A stretch of DNA of 64,000 nt from Azolla caroliniana (Eukaryota; Polypodiophyta). Below, one piece after another: positions 1 through 10,099 of this stretch. Each line of letters starts with the position of its first letter. Position 1 is the first letter of the stretch. The DNA is taken from positions 14,570,001 to 14,634,000 of the forward strand of contig JBHGNT010000003.1 of the NCBI GenBank assembly GCA_043228905.1. Reading direction: 5' to 3'. The position numbers and the translations under genes were made by a program. The notes below the pieces were generated by a model. That model ran no database searches. It saw only the letters and a program-made list of their open reading frames with translations, and was not told the origin of the DNA.

Positions 1-1215
1 TTTGAGCGCATGTATAACTACAAATAATTCCTTTTCTTGAACGGTATACCGACATTGAGCAGAATCAAGTTTCTTACTCTCGAATGCTATTGGTTTACCA
101 TCTTGATACAAGACAACACCTATAGCATAATCGCTTGCATCGGTTTCAACCTCAAAAGGTTTTGAAGGATCAGGTAAAAGAAGTGAAGGAGCCTTGCAAA
201 CCAGGTCCTTGAGTTCCTTAAAGGCAAGGTCTAGTGTAGCATTCCACTCAATAGGTTTTGTAGACTTACGCGTTTGACCTTTTAAAAGATCAGTAAACGG
301 CGTCGTCAATTGGGAGTAATTACGAAGAGACTTTCGCAAAAACCCCACAAAACCAAGGAATGATCGAACTTCTCGAATATTCCGAAGAGTGGGCCAAAGC
401 TTGATTTTCTCAATGCGAGAAGGATCAATTTCAACTCCTCGTTCGATTGTGAGATGTCCTAGATAAGTAATTGATTTTTTGAAGAACTCACATTTTGAGA
501 TCTTCGCATAAAACTGTTTGTCACGCAATGTTTGTAAAACAAAGCGGACATGTCTAGCATGTTCTTGTAATGTACGGCTATAAACTAAAATATCATCCAA
601 GAAAATAACGACATATTTTCCAAGTTGTTCTCTGAAAATGTCATTCATTTCTTGTTGAAAAGTAGCCGGAGCATTGGTCAAACCAAAAGGCATAACCAAA
701 AACTCGTAATGGCCATAGCGCGTACGAAATGCCGTTTTAGGAACATCGTCCTCACTTATTCGTATTTGATGGTAGCCAGTACGGAGATCAAGTTTCGTAA
801 AATACCGAGCTCCCTGAAGACGGTCAATTAGATCGTCAGCCCGGGGCAATGGATACGAATTCTTGATCGTCACTTTATTCAAGCGTCGGTAATTAATACA
901 CATACGCCATGTGCCCTCTTTCTTTTTAACCAAGAGAATTGGTGCACCCCATGGAGATTTACTATAACGTATATAACCCATTCGTAAATAGTCCTTGAGT
1001 TGCTTAGATACCTCATCTTCTTCGGATCGACTTAAGCGATACGGAGGTATACTTATTGGTGCAACACTAGGTACAATATCTATACGATGGTCTATATTAC
1101 GTTTAGGAGGTAACCCATCAGGTAGTTCACTTGGAAAAACATCATGAAAATCATTTAAGATTTCATTAAGTTGTTGTTGTTCAAAATATGTTAATTGAAT
1201 CGGGACATTATCGAT
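1..1215 (-). CDS. A1 pol fragment: reverse transcriptase and start of RNase H
   Basis: Partial coding region reading leftward off the window. It codes the RT domain that copies element RNA into DNA and the start of RNase H. Visible blocks, by comparison with A2: a [16 protein letters not shown]-like segment near 920-960, [13 protein letters not shown] near 660-700, catalytic FLDDILVYS near 590-612, then the [16 protein letters not shown] thumb region near 330-360. I saw no stop; the amber that breaks A2 near 57352 is a Gln codon here. The 5' part of the frame continues beyond Copia-1 at 6535. RNase H is cut by the window edge, so intactness cannot be judged. Confidence 0.85.
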   Translation of the reverse strand, partial: MDNVPIQLTYFEQQQLNEILNDFHDVFPSELPDGLPPKRNIDHRIDIVPSVAPISIPPYRLSRSEEDEVSKQLKDYLRMGYIRYSKSPWGAPILLVKKKEGTWRMCINYRRLNKVTIKNSYPLPRADDLIDRLQGARYFTKLDLRTGYHQIRISEDDVPKTAFRTRYGHYEFLVMPFGLTNAPATFQQEMNDIFREQLGKYVVIFLDDILVYSRTLQEHARHVRFVLQTLRDKQFYAKISKCEFFKKSITYLGHLTIERGVEIDPSRIEKIKLWPTLRNIREVRSFLGFVGFLRKSLRNYSQLTTPFTDLLKGQTRKSTKPIEWNATLDLAFKELKDLVCKAPSLLLPDPSKPFEVETDASDYAIGVVLYQDGKPIAFESKKLDSAQCRYTVQEKELFVVIHALK

Positions 1216-1814
1216 TGTAAGGAATAGACCCTTCTATCCTCCTTTCTTATCTCGGCCACAACCGATTAATCGCGGATCAATGGAGCAGAAAATAGGAAAC
1301 ACACGTAGAAACAAGACGAAGAAACGCGAGTACACAAGGATTAACGTGGAAAACCCTAAACGGGGAAAAACCACGGGAGTACAAGACTCCAAACAACACT
1401 ATACAGAGAAGTATACAATGACGAGCTCCAAGGCGACGACCTTGAGCTCGCTGTCCTCGCCACAGGCGGCGGAAATACACAGAGGCGTCTACCTCTTTCT
1501 CTCTCGCGCTCTCTCTCTCTCTCTCTGTCACGGCTGCTCTCTCTTCACTCCTCTAAAGTGGAAAAAACAGAAAAAATGAGAAGCAACAACAAAACAGTTT
1601 GCCCTAAGTCATATTTATACTCATATGACTTTGGGCTATTTACAACTGTAGCCTCAGGGGCCCATAGCGAACATATTCACGGATATGTCCCTGCATCCGG
1701 ATCGCTCTCCGGGTACATTCGTCATCCGGTACCGAAACCGGGGTCTTCGTCATCCGGATCCGAAACCGACAACCGGATCCGACCATCCCATCCGAAGGGA
1801 CCGTAATCCCAACA
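1216..1814 (-). repeat. Copia-1 3' LTR
   Basis: 599 bp, in element sense TGTTGGGATTACGG to CTATTCCTTACA. It contains a palindrome around a TATA motif (1601-1636), a CT-rich run and a GGTTTTTCCCC/GGGTTTTCCACG block also present in two other copia-type LTRs of this window. Confidence 0.97.
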
Positions 1815-1830
1815 AACTCCCCCTTCACTT
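1815..1830 (-). promoter_or_regulatory. Copia-1 polypurine tract
   Basis: Element-sense AAGTGAAGGGGGAGTT directly upstream of the 3' LTR; the usual plus-strand DNA primer. The polyprotein stop codon TGA (1825-1827) lies inside it, so coding sequence runs right up to the tract. Confidence 0.9.
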
Positions 1831-4800
1831 CGGCATGGGATGTTTCTCCAATCCGATCCTCTTCCGGCATGCTTCCAGCTTGTCGGGTGTGAGCACCTTG
1901 GTCAGCATATCCGACCCGTTCTCGTCCGTGTGGATCTTCGTCAGCACGAACTCCTTGTCTTCTATCCTTTCCCGGATCCAGTGATATCTTCGCTGGATGT
2001 GCTTCGTCCGGGAGTGATAGGCCGCGTTCTTTGCAAGGTGGATTGCACTCTGACTGTCGCAGTAGAGTCGGTACTCCTCCTGCCGGATACCGAGCTCTCT
2101 AATGAAGTCCTTCATCCATATTATTTCCTTGCCGGCTTCAACAGCCGCCATGTACTCCGCCTCCGTGGTTGACAACGCAACCGTCTTCTGCAGCCTCGAC
2201 TGCCACGAAACAGCTCCCCCTGCATACGTCATCACATACCCTGATGTGGACCGGCTGGTATCTGCATCAGCCGACATATCAGAATCAGTAAAGCCTTCGA
2301 GTTCGGGCTTACCGGAGCCGAATCGGAGGCACACGTTTGCCGTGCCCTTCAGGTATCGGAGTATCCACTTGACCGCGTTCCAGTGCTCTTTGCCGGGATT
2401 GCTCATGTACCGGCTCACCACTCCGACTGCATATCCTATGTCCGGTCTCGTACACACCATGGCGTACATCAAGCTCCCGACGGCTGAGGCATACGGCACT
2501 TCCATCATATCCTCCTTTTCAGCCTTTGTCTTGGGACTTTGCTTGCTGGTCAGCTTGCAGTTTGTCGGGAGGGTCGATCCGACCGGTCTCGCTTCCGACA
2601 TGTTGAACCGGTGAAGCACCTTCGTCACGTACTTCTCCTGTGACAGCCCCAACTGCTTCTTCTTCCGGTCCCGGATGATGTGCATCCCTAGTATTTGCCT
2701 CGCCGGACCCAGGTCCTTCATTGAGAAGGTTCGGTGAAGAGCCTTCTTCAGCATCCGTATCTTGACCTGGTCCCGTCCGACGATCAACATGTCGTCCACG
2801 TACAGGAGGAGTATTAGAGAGTCTCCTCCTTCGAACTTCTTCACAAACACGCAGTGGTCGGACTGCGTTTTGAGGTACCCTTCGTCGGTCATGAAGGAGT
2901 CGAACTTCCGGTACCATTGCCGGGGAGCCTGCTTCAGTCCGTAAAGGCTCTTCTTCAACCGGCATACCAGGTGCTCCTTCCCTTTCTTCTCGAATCCTTC
3001 CGGTTGCTGCATGTAGATCTCTTCATCGAGGTCACCGTGAAGGAATGCCGTCTTCACGTCCATCTGTTCTACCTCGAGGTCCATGCTTGCCGCTATGCTC
3101 AGCACCGTCCGGATAGAGGTCATCTTCACTACCGGGGCAAATATCTCGTCGAAGTCGACGCCCTTCTTCTGCTGAAACCCCTTCACCACGATCCTGGCTT
3201 TGTATCTCGGGGGGTTTCCGGCATCTCCCGGTTTCAGCTTGAACACCCACTTGTTTCGAAGTGCCCGCTTTCCTTTCGGCAACTCCACAAGTTCATATGT
3301 GTGGTTCTCATGCAGGGAATCCATCTCGTCCTGCATGGCACTCAACCACTTGCGGCTCTGGGTGTCATGCTTTGCTTCTTCAAAGCTCTCCGGCTCCCCC
3401 TCGTCGGTTAGTAGCACGTGCTCTGGTTCCGGAAATCTCCGGGGGGCCCTTCTCTCTCTTAGAGGATATCTCCGTTCCGGAGCTTCGGTAACCGGTTCTC
3501 CCGATTCTTCTTCTTCATCCGAATCCATTTCGGGATCGGGAACGGTTCCGGTATCATTTTCATCTTCCTCGGCCGGTTCTCTTTCTTCACCGTCTTCGGC
3601 CGGATCCTCGAGTGCTAACCGGTCCCTTGCCGGTCGGGACTGCTCCTCGTAGAGTTTATCCTCACCAGTCGACTTGGAGCTCTTCATCTTCTTCTCCGAC
3701 TCCCAGTCGGTGAGTGTCTTGTCCTCCATAAAGACGATATCTCGACTCCTGAATATCTTCTTGTCGACCGGGTCCCATACTCGGTAGCCGAACTCGTCGT
3801 CGCCGTAACCGAGGAATATGCATGGCCGGGTCTTCGGATCTAGCTTTCCTCTCCGGTCCTTCGCCACGTGTACGTATGCGAGACACCCGAACACCTTCAG
3901 ATGCCGGTAGGATACTTCCCTACCGGTCCACACTCTCTGCGGCGTGTCTCCGTCCAAAGGTACTGAGGGTGATCTGTTTATCACATATGTCGCCGTCGAC
4001 ATTGCCTCAGCCCAAAATCCCTTGGGTAATTTCGCATGTGCCAGCATACTCCGGACCCTCTCCATTATGGTCCGGTTCATCCTCTCGGCCAGCCCGTTCA
4101 GTTCCGGCGTCTTCGGCACAGTAAATTCGAGTCGGATTCCCTTCGAGCGACAGTACTCCTGGAACTGCCCCCGGTATTCCCCTCCGTTATCCGCTCGTAT
4201 TGCTTTCAGCTTCTTGCCGGATTCTCTTTCCACTCTCGCGTGGAGTTCTTTGAAGACGCACAACACTTGGTCCTTTGTCTTCATCGGTGCCGTCCACAGT
4301 TTTCGGCTATGATCATCGATGAATGTTACGAAGTACTGGGCTCCGCCATGTGACTTCGTTTCTACTTGACACACGTCCGTGTGCACCAACTCCAATGGTG
4401 CACTGCGTCTCGTCGGTGGCCTTGAGTGGAAGGAAGTTCGGTTCTGCTTACCGGCCAGGCAATCGGTGCACTTCTCCAGGTGCACATGCTTCACTGGGAT
4501 AAGGTTGTCTTCTGCAAGCCTCTTCATCCCCTTCTCACTCATGTGGCACAGTCTTTTGTGCCACAGCTCACCGGCAGTGTCGGCTGCCACGTTCAGCTCT
4601 TCCGGACACAACCAGGCATTCATCAGGTACAGTGTGTTGACCTTCCGGGCCCGAGCCACTATCAAGCTCCCCTTGCTGAACTTCATGACACCGTTCCGGA
4701 TGCTACCCGTGTAGCCTTCATCATCTAGCCTCCCGGCCGAAATCAGGTTCAGTCGGACCTCCGGAACGTGTCGGACATTCTTCAGCAGCATTTTGCATCC

Positions 4801-5901
4801 GGTCGGGGTTGTCAACCACACGTCTCCTATGCCGGCAATCCGGCACGTACCTTCGTTTCCCATCCGAACGCAGCCATGCTCCCCGGCTGTGTAGGATGAG
4901 AAGTATCTTCTCTCCGGGGTCAGGTGGAACGATGCTCCGGAATCGACCACCCAGGTCGTCTCATCGCCGGCAATGTTTAGCTCACCTTCTTCGGTGATGA
5001 GCATGATTTCTTCTTCACTTGCCGCGAGTGCCGTCGTTCCTTTCCGGTCTTGCCCTCGCCGATCCGAACCTCTCCGGTCCGTGGCTCCCCGGTATGCACC
5101 GTTTCTCTCCGGTGACTTCTTCGAGTCGGTGTCGTCGGCTCCGTTGTCTTTTCGGTAATGCCGACAATTCTTTCGGAAGTGCCCCGGCTTCCCACAGTGG
5201 AAGCATGTGGGCCTTCCTCTTGACTGCGACCGGGTCCCCGACTTCTCCCGTCTTTGCGGACTCCGGTTCCATTGTCTTCCCCGATCCGATTCGGTAAACA
5301 GCATCTTCGGGTCGGAGGCCGGTTCCTTATCTCTCCGACGCGCTTCTTCATTCAGAATACTTGTCTTTACAGTTTGTAAGGACAAGTTATCTTCGGTGCA
5401 CGAGGTGCTGAGAGTCACCACCAAGTTCTCCCAGCTTTCCGGCAATGTACACATCAGGATGATGGCTTGCATTGCATCCTCCAACGGGAACTTGATCGCC
5501 GCAAGCTGGTTCACGAATCCCATGAACGTGCTTACGTGTTCCACCATACTCTCGCCGTCCCGATACTTGAGATTCACAATCTTCCTCATCAGGGAGGTCC
5601 GGTTCAACGCATTCTTCCTCTCATAGAGGCCAGACAGCTTCTTCCACATCTCGTATGCGTTGGTGTCGTTCGCCACATGTTGCAGGACGCTTACGTCGAC
5701 ATATTGTCGGATCGTCGCTACGGCTTTCCGGTTCAGGAGCTTCCACTCCGACTCAAGTACCCCCTTCGGTATTTCCGACCTGTCAATCGGTTCGTACAGG
5801 TCCCGAACAATCAGAAGATCCTCCATCTTGATCTTCCAGTCGGCGTAATTCTGTGCATTCAGCACCATCATCATCGGCTGCCCGCTGCCGCCGCCTTCCA
5901 T
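1825..5901 (-). CDS. Copia-1 gag-pol polyprotein, intact
   Basis: One uninterrupted frame of 1358 codons from the ATG at 5901, only 14 bp past the primer site; an upstream TTG at 5910 is in frame but the ATG is the natural start. Approximate residues: gag 1-195; CCHC knuckle CFHCGKPGHFRKNC at 233-246; protease VVDSGASFHL near 317-327; integrase zinc HHCC near 445-482, then catalytic D, D and E in HTDVC, RADNG and LAERMNR; RT with YVDDMLIVG in the last third; RNase H with TDSDMSADAD and a STTEAEYMA block. All catalytic motifs are present and the length is normal for plant Ty1/copia. The product would form virus-like particles, reverse transcribe the RNA and integrate the DNA. Probably autonomous, if transcribed. 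Confidence 0.97.
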   Translation of the reverse strand: MEGGGSGQPMMMVLNAQNYADWKIKMEDLLIVRDLYEPIDRSEIPKGVLESEWKLLNRKAVATIRQYVDVSVLQHVANDTNAYEMWKKLSGLYERKNALNRTSLMRKIVNLKYRDGESMVEHVSTFMGFVNQLAAIKFPLEDAMQAIILMCTLPESWENLVVTLSTSCTEDNLSLQTVKTSILNEEARRRDKEPASDPKMLFTESDRGRQWNRSPQRREKSGTRSQSRGRPTCFHCGKPGHFRKNCRHYRKDNGADDTDSKKSPERNGAYRGATDRRGSDRRGQDRKGTTALAASEEEIMLITEEGELNIAGDETTWVVDSGASFHLTPERRYFSSYTAGEHGCVRMGNEGTCRIAGIGDVWLTTPTGCKMLLKNVRHVPEVRLNLISAGRLDDEGYTGSIRNGVMKFSKGSLIVARARKVNTLYLMNAWLCPEELNVAADTAGELWHKRLCHMSEKGMKRLAEDNLIPVKHVHLEKCTDCLAGKQNRTSFHSRPPTRRSAPLELVHTDVCQVETKSHGGAQYFVTFIDDHSRKLWTAPMKTKDQVLCVFKELHARVERESGKKLKAIRADNGGEYRGQFQEYCRSKGIRLEFTVPKTPELNGLAERMNRTIMERVRSMLAHAKLPKGFWAEAMSTATYVINRSPSVPLDGDTPQRVWTGREVSYRHLKVFGCLAYVHVAKDRRGKLDPKTRPCIFLGYGDDEFGYRVWDPVDKKIFRSRDIVFMEDKTLTDWESEKKMKSSKSTGEDKLYEEQSRPARDRLALEDPAEDGEEREPAEEDENDTGTVPDPEMDSDEEEESGEPVTEAPERRYPLRERRAPRRFPEPEHVLLTDEGEPESFEEAKHDTQSRKWLSAMQDEMDSLHENHTYELVELPKGKRALRNKWVFKLKPGDAGNPPRYKARIVVKGFQQKKGVDFDEIFAPVVKMTSIRTVLSIAASMDLEVEQMDVKTAFLHGDLDEEIYMQQPEGFEKKGKEHLVCRLKKSLYGLKQAPRQWYRKFDSFMTDEGYLKTQSDHCVFVKKFEGGDSLILLLYVDDMLIVGRDQVKIRMLKKALHRTFSMKDLGPARQILGMHIIRDRKKKQLGLSQEKYVTKVLHRFNMSEARPVGSTLPTNCKLTSKQSPKTKAEKEDMMEVPYASAVGSLMYAMVCTRPDIGYAVGVVSRYMSNPGKEHWNAVKWILRYLKGTANVCLRFGSGKPELEGFTDSDMSADADTSRSTSGYVMTYAGGAVSWQSRLQKTVALSTTEAEYMAAVEAGKEIIWMKDFIRELGIRQEEYRLYCDSQSAIHLAKNAAYHSRTKHIQRRYHWIRERIEDKEFVLTKIHTDENGSDMLTKVLTPDKLEACRKRIGLEKHPMPK

Positions 5902-5915
5902 TTTCTGCAACAGTC

Positions 5916-5927
5916 GCTCTGATACCA
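5916..5927 (-). promoter_or_regulatory. Copia-1 primer-binding site (tRNA-iMet)
   Basis: Element-sense TGGTATCAGAGC, three bases after the 5' LTR; the classic plant initiator-Met tRNA primer site. Confidence 0.96.
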
Positions 5928-5930
5928 GTT

Positions 5931-6529
5931 TGTAAGGAATAGACCCTTCTATCCTCCTTTCTTATCTCGGCCACAACCGATTAATCGCGGATCAATGGAG
6001 CAGAAAATAGGAAACACACGTAGAAACAAGACGAAGAAACGCGAGTACACAAGGATTAACGTGGAAAACCCTAAACGGGGAAAAACCACGGGAGTACAAG
6101 ACTCCAAACAACACTATACAGAGAAGTATACAATGACGAGCTCCAAGGCGACGACCTTGAGCTCGCTGTCCTCGCCACAGGCGGCGGAAATACACAGAGG
6201 CGTCTACCTCTTTCTCTCTCGCGCTCTCTCTCTCTCTCTCTGTCACGGCTGCTCTCTCTTCACTCCTCTAAAGTGGAAAAAACAGAAAAAATGAGAAGCA
6301 ACAACAAAACAGTTTGCCCTAAGTCATATTTATACTCATATGACTTTGGGCTATTTACAACTGTAGCCTCAGGGGCCCATAGCGAACATATTCACGGATA
6401 TGTCCCTGCATCCGGATCGCTCTCCGGGTACATTCGTCATCCGGTACCGAAACCGGGGTCTTCGTCATCCGGATCCGAAACCGACAACCGGATCCGACCA
6501 TCCCATCCGAAGGGACCGTAATCCCAACA
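5931..6529 (-). repeat. Copia-1 5' LTR
   Basis: 599 bp, same length as the 3' LTR and with no mismatch found by eye. It should carry the promoter; the TATAAAT in the loop of the palindrome at 6316-6351 is the best core-promoter candidate. Confidence 0.97.
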
Positions 6530-6534
6530 TCGAT

Positions 6535-7386
6535 ATTGTAAACGTGAATGTCCGGATCAAGTACACAATAAAATAACGTAGAACAAGACAACTCGGATAT
6601 TGATGGACACGAGGAAACAATCGAGAGGGATTGTTTTTTAACACATTGAATAAAATGCGTACAATCGTTCAGTACAAAAGAAATGGAATGACAAACCCAA
6701 TCAATAAATAAAGAAGAGTTTTTATTATAAAACCAGGGATAACCCAGTATTACATCGGTGGTACAAAGATTCATTACATGGAAGTCTACTTCCTCTATAT
6801 AAGTATCAATAGAAATTCCTAATGAATGAATCGCCCCGTTGATGTATTGTACTCTTCCATCAGCCAAGTGCACCGTGTAGGTGTGATCACTTACGGTGGG
6901 TTGGATTCCCCATATGTGAACCAAACGATCATTCACAAAATTGTGTGAGCTTCCCGAATCAAATAAAAATTGTACGGGAGATCCATTGATATACCCGTTT
7001 GCACGTAGTAAATCATTGGGACCCAATACATAGTGAGGGAAAGAACATTGACAATTACTTAAATGATGTGTATAGACCTGAAGGACATTAGGAATCTGAC
7101 CTTTATGGTCTGCAGCTTTAGCTTTGTTGTCGTGCTCTTTCCGTTGGAGCTTTCGACATTGATCTTTTGTATGACCCTTCTTTTTGCAAAATACACAAAA
7201 AGGATGTTGTCGCTTACAATCGCGATGCAGGAATTCGTTGGGTGTCTTCCGTTTCCCAACAAATTGCGACTGCTTAGTCCCGGGAGCTTCGTTGGGTTTG
7301 TTATGGTCCTTCTTCGAAGTGCGTTGATAGCGAAGAATTATTTCAACGGCCTCTTCGAAGGATTTTGGATACTTATCGTGCACTAT
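6535..7386 (-). CDS. A1 gag C-terminus, zinc knuckle and protease
   Basis: Continuation of the A1 gag-pol frame after an in-frame TAG (7387-7389). It opens with a gag segment (YPKSFEEAVEIILRYQ), then a CX2CX4HX4C knuckle CVFCKKKGHTKDQC near 7160-7200, then a normal aspartic protease site FLFDSGSSHNFVND near 6930-6970 and the distal ILGYPW block near 6735-6750. The frame then meets Copia-1 and resumes as RT at 1215. No other stop is visible. The part before RT is open, so the amber may be the only coding defect on this side. Confidence 0.88.
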
Positions 7387-8034
7387 CTAGTGATAGTCCG
7401 AATTAGGGATGCCATTGACAAAACAAGCTATCAACCAATTGTCCCCTTCTAGACCCGATTTTTGGATTTGGGTTCTAGCATGGTGAACATAGTCTTCTAG
7501 CGAGGAAAATTTCTTGCTAGAGAGGTTCATTAAAGCTTGTGCTGCCTTGGTTCGAGAGGGAGGTTGCAGAAATTGGCCCTTAAAAACCGTGACAAAATCT
7601 GTCCAGGTATCGGGCAATTTCTCCATAGTACGGAGCCCACGCCACCAGGCGGCGGCCTTACCCCCGAGTTCTCGGCCGACATATGCAATCTTCGTACTAT
7701 CTGGCGTGGGATAGAGCTCAAAATGAGACTCCCATCGTCCTAGCCATGTGCAGATTGCTTCTTCGGTTCTTTCCTTTTTGTCTCCGGTAAATGGCTTAAC
7801 GACAAATGATGGTTCACCTTGTCGCTCATCAGGTCTATTAGTCTCACGTTGTAGACTAATGACACGTGCCTCAAGAGCACTCTGAGATTGCCGAAGTTCG
7901 GTCATCTGTTGAGCGGTGAAACTAAGGTATTGGGTTATTTGTGCCATATACATCTCAGTGGACATTTGTCCAGGAGGATTCCCTTGAGTTCCTTCCGTTT
8001 GAGCGGATGACATCGGGTCGTTAATTTGAGCCAT
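7387..8034 (-). CDS. A1 gag, N-terminal part ending at a shared amber codon
   Basis: 215 codons from an ATG at 8034. It holds the retrotransposon gag domain: an AICTWLGRWESHFELY segment, an AAAWWRGLRTMEKLPDTWTD-like core and FSSLEDYVHHARTQ. It stops at TAG after GIPNSDYH; the same frame continues at once with zinc knuckle and protease. A2 has TAG at the identical codon (58596-58598), so the stop predates the split of the two copies. It could be suppressed by readthrough or be a defect inherited from one source copy. Confidence 0.9.
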   Translation of the reverse strand: MAQINDPMSSAQTEGTQGNPPGQMSTEMYMAQITQYLSFTAQQMTELRQSQSALEARVISLQRETNRPDERQGEPSFVVKPFTGDKKERTEEAICTWLGRWESHFELYPTPDSTKIAYVGRELGGKAAAWWRGLRTMEKLPDTWTDFVTVFKGQFLQPPSRTKAAQALMNLSSKKFSSLEDYVHHARTQIQKSGLEGDNWLIACFVNGIPNSDYH

Positions 8035-8040
8035 TAAAGA

Positions 8041-9647
8041 TTATTTCTGGAAAAGAAATAGGATAAGGTCAGAGATATAGTCATAACATCATGTCGTGAT
8101 GTAAACATATCATGGGCGAGCATTAATCGATATCATTATCTCACGTCAATACCCCTCTAGACGTATGAGATGAGGTTCAAGATCAGGTTACTATGGTAAC
8201 ACAAAGGTGTTTTAAAAACCATGGGGGTGACAAATAAATGTCTTTCCCTGATCTCTATATCGATTTTTTTATGGTGGCAAATGTTAATAATAAACTATGT
8301 TTCGGTGCCCACATATGTGGTTTCGGCTCTTTAAGTCCTATTACGAGGACCCCGAGGTGCACTTAGACCTTAAGTCTAAACATGTGTTATAGTCATATGT
8401 ATCAAGGATGTTGTATGGTCTTGGTCATATTTGAACTCGAGACCTCGAGAACAAATACATTAAACACTTGAGCCAACCAAGTAAGTTGCTCTTCTCGAAT
8501 GCTTAATGTTTGATGCGTATAAGAGATATGCGAGGCAATTGATCATATATGTTTTTTTTTTAAAAGAACATATATGTCAAGGGTCCTTATTTCGCCCTCA
8601 TTTACCAAAACTATGTTGGTACGTTACCTAACCTCAAGTCTCGTAATTACGATGGCATACGCCAAAGTGCAACCTAATGGTCAAGCCAAATGAGCCCTTG
8701 TTTCGTAGTAGGCTCACGTGGGCCATCACATGGTCACATCATTACGAATGCCTCTCGTAAGAACGAGCTCATGGTGGCATCGTATCCATGTAACGAGGGA
8801 GGGATGTTGGATACGTGCGTCATTGGAGCGACCTCACTTGAAGTGGGTCAAGCCCTATGTACTCAACATCATTTTGGCTATTGGCGTTTCTTTACGTAAC
8901 GAAATCGAGGTCGTCAACGGGGTTATCAACAATAAAAACATGTTGAAAAAGGGATGGTGACAACGCCATTCTCACAAAAATGTGAGGACGGCCACCAACA
9001 TCCTTTTCCCGACAAGGACAACTTTCGATATAATCACGTAATAACGAATATACACATATGTTTACTTATCATATATATACAATCAAATACGTATATATGT
9101 GACCACATATGCCTATATTAAACATATCGTTATATTAAATAGCCACAAATGATGTGATCGAGATACGTAATCGAGGTATATACCTCTACGCACACGAAAC
9201 ATCCACAAATAAGAGATCATCGTAATACGCAATTGAGGTATTGACCTCTTACGCATACGAGACCAACCGCATATCGTTTACAAGAAATCAACAACTCATA
9301 CGCAAACGTAACATATGTTCGTGAACGTAATACGCAATTGAGGTATTAACCTCGTACGCATACGACACTCATCACATATTATTAATATGTCAAACGAGGT
9401 ATTGACCTCGTGCACATATGTAAACGTTTTAGATAATCAATTAAAGACCACTACAACATCATTGACTTAATGAAAAAAATTACATATAAACTAAATACAT
9501 GATTAGATGGGAGAAGAGAGAATAGAAAGAAAAATTATGGAAAGAGTTACCGAAGTTCTTTGTTGATCGTTGTCTGGATCAAGGCCAACCGCACAACGAT
9601 CGATCAATCAAAAGACAAATGAAAAACAAAGAAACATTAGTACAAAA
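8041..9647 (-). other. A1 5' leader, about 1.6 kb, non-coding
   Basis: Between gag and primer site; AT-rich, with no credible ORF in either strand. It contains four palindromic cores GAGGTATNNACCTC (9173-9186, 9235-9248, 9340-9353, 9396-9409), each with TACG or TGCA near it. It also has a tRNA-like pair of pol III boxes on the minus strand: TGGCTCAAGTG at 8466-8476 and CGAGTTCAAATATG at 8426-8439, possibly a SINE remnant. Confidence 0.6.
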
Positions 9648-9657
9648 ATCTGATACC
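9648..9657 (-). promoter_or_regulatory. A1 primer-binding site
   Basis: Element-sense TGGTATCAGA, three bases inside the LTR end; matches the initiator-Met primer type. Confidence 0.8.
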
Positions 9658-9660
9658 AAA

Positions 9661-10099
9661 TATTATAGATCTAGGTACTAAAGTAAGCTTAAGATAAGGA
9701 TAAAGAAATGAAAGATAGAAAGGAGAAAGAGAAAGAAGGGTGTCGATCCACCCGACCACCCCCGAGCGAAGGGATCGAGACGGACTCGAGCCTCGATCGG
9801 TGTCCCATACCACCGCCGTGGCGTCGAGTCATACCTGGTGCTGGCGCGCTTGCTACAAGAGTTGACCCACCACACGAGCAGAGTCTCGATGTAGTCAAAA
9901 AGATGATCAAATGAGGGTAGCTAGGCCTCTTATTTATAGCGATACCCAAGGCCCCCAGGCAAGTTCACACTTGACCTAATGGGTTGTCTCAATCCCGAGG
10001 ATTAAAAGTAATCCTCGCCTTCTTTACACTCTCGTTTAACCCTCACACTTATCCACGTATATAGAATACTACGGTAAATTCTCACCACGGGATATTATA
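9661..10099 (-). repeat. A1 5' LTR with TA-type termini
   Basis: About 439 bp. In element sense it begins TATAATATCCCG and ends AGATCTATAATA, so it lacks the usual TG...CA ends; exact borders are uncertain by a few bases because TATTATA occurs at both. The outer border falls exactly where the C3 accessory ORF is cut, which supports the right end. Confidence 0.75.

Larger units (their letters stand above)
1216..6529 (-). mobile_element. Copia-1, complete Ty1/copia retrotransposon
   Basis: 5314-bp element with 599-bp LTRs (1216-1814 and 5931-6529) starting TG and ending CA, primer site, polypurine tract, one open gag-pol frame and a perfect 5-bp TSD TCGAT (1211-1215, 6530-6534). The LTRs matched at every position I compared and give identical conceptual translations. 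Together with the undamaged frame this marks a very recent insertion, probably the youngest in the window. Domain order gag-PR-IN-RT-RH is Ty1/copia. It sits between the protease and RT of A1. Confidence 0.97.
1..10099 (-). mobile_element. Ty3/gypsy element A1, 3' end outside window
   Basis: Minus-strand LTR retrotransposon. From its 5' end (right) it has an LTR (9661-10099), a tRNA-iMet-type primer site, a 1.6-kb leader, gag (8034-7387), zinc knuckle plus protease (7386-6535), and RT/RNase H (1215-1). Copia-1 splits it at 1216-6529; the shared 5-bp TCGAT on both sides equals the uninterrupted sequence in paralogue A2 near 57747. The right end lies inside the accessory ORF of C3, so A1 is younger than C3. 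FLDDILVYS and the gag-PR-RT-RH order point to a chromovirus-like gypsy. Integrase and the 3' LTR are off the left edge. Confidence 0.85.

Noticed and set aside
5783-5974. Separate small ORFs overlapping the Copia-1 start
   Set aside because: They run through primer site and LTR in other frames; shadows of the polyprotein.
8466-8476. A functional tRNA gene in the A1 leader
   Set aside because: Only A- and B-box-like strings; no acceptor or anticodon stem can be formed.
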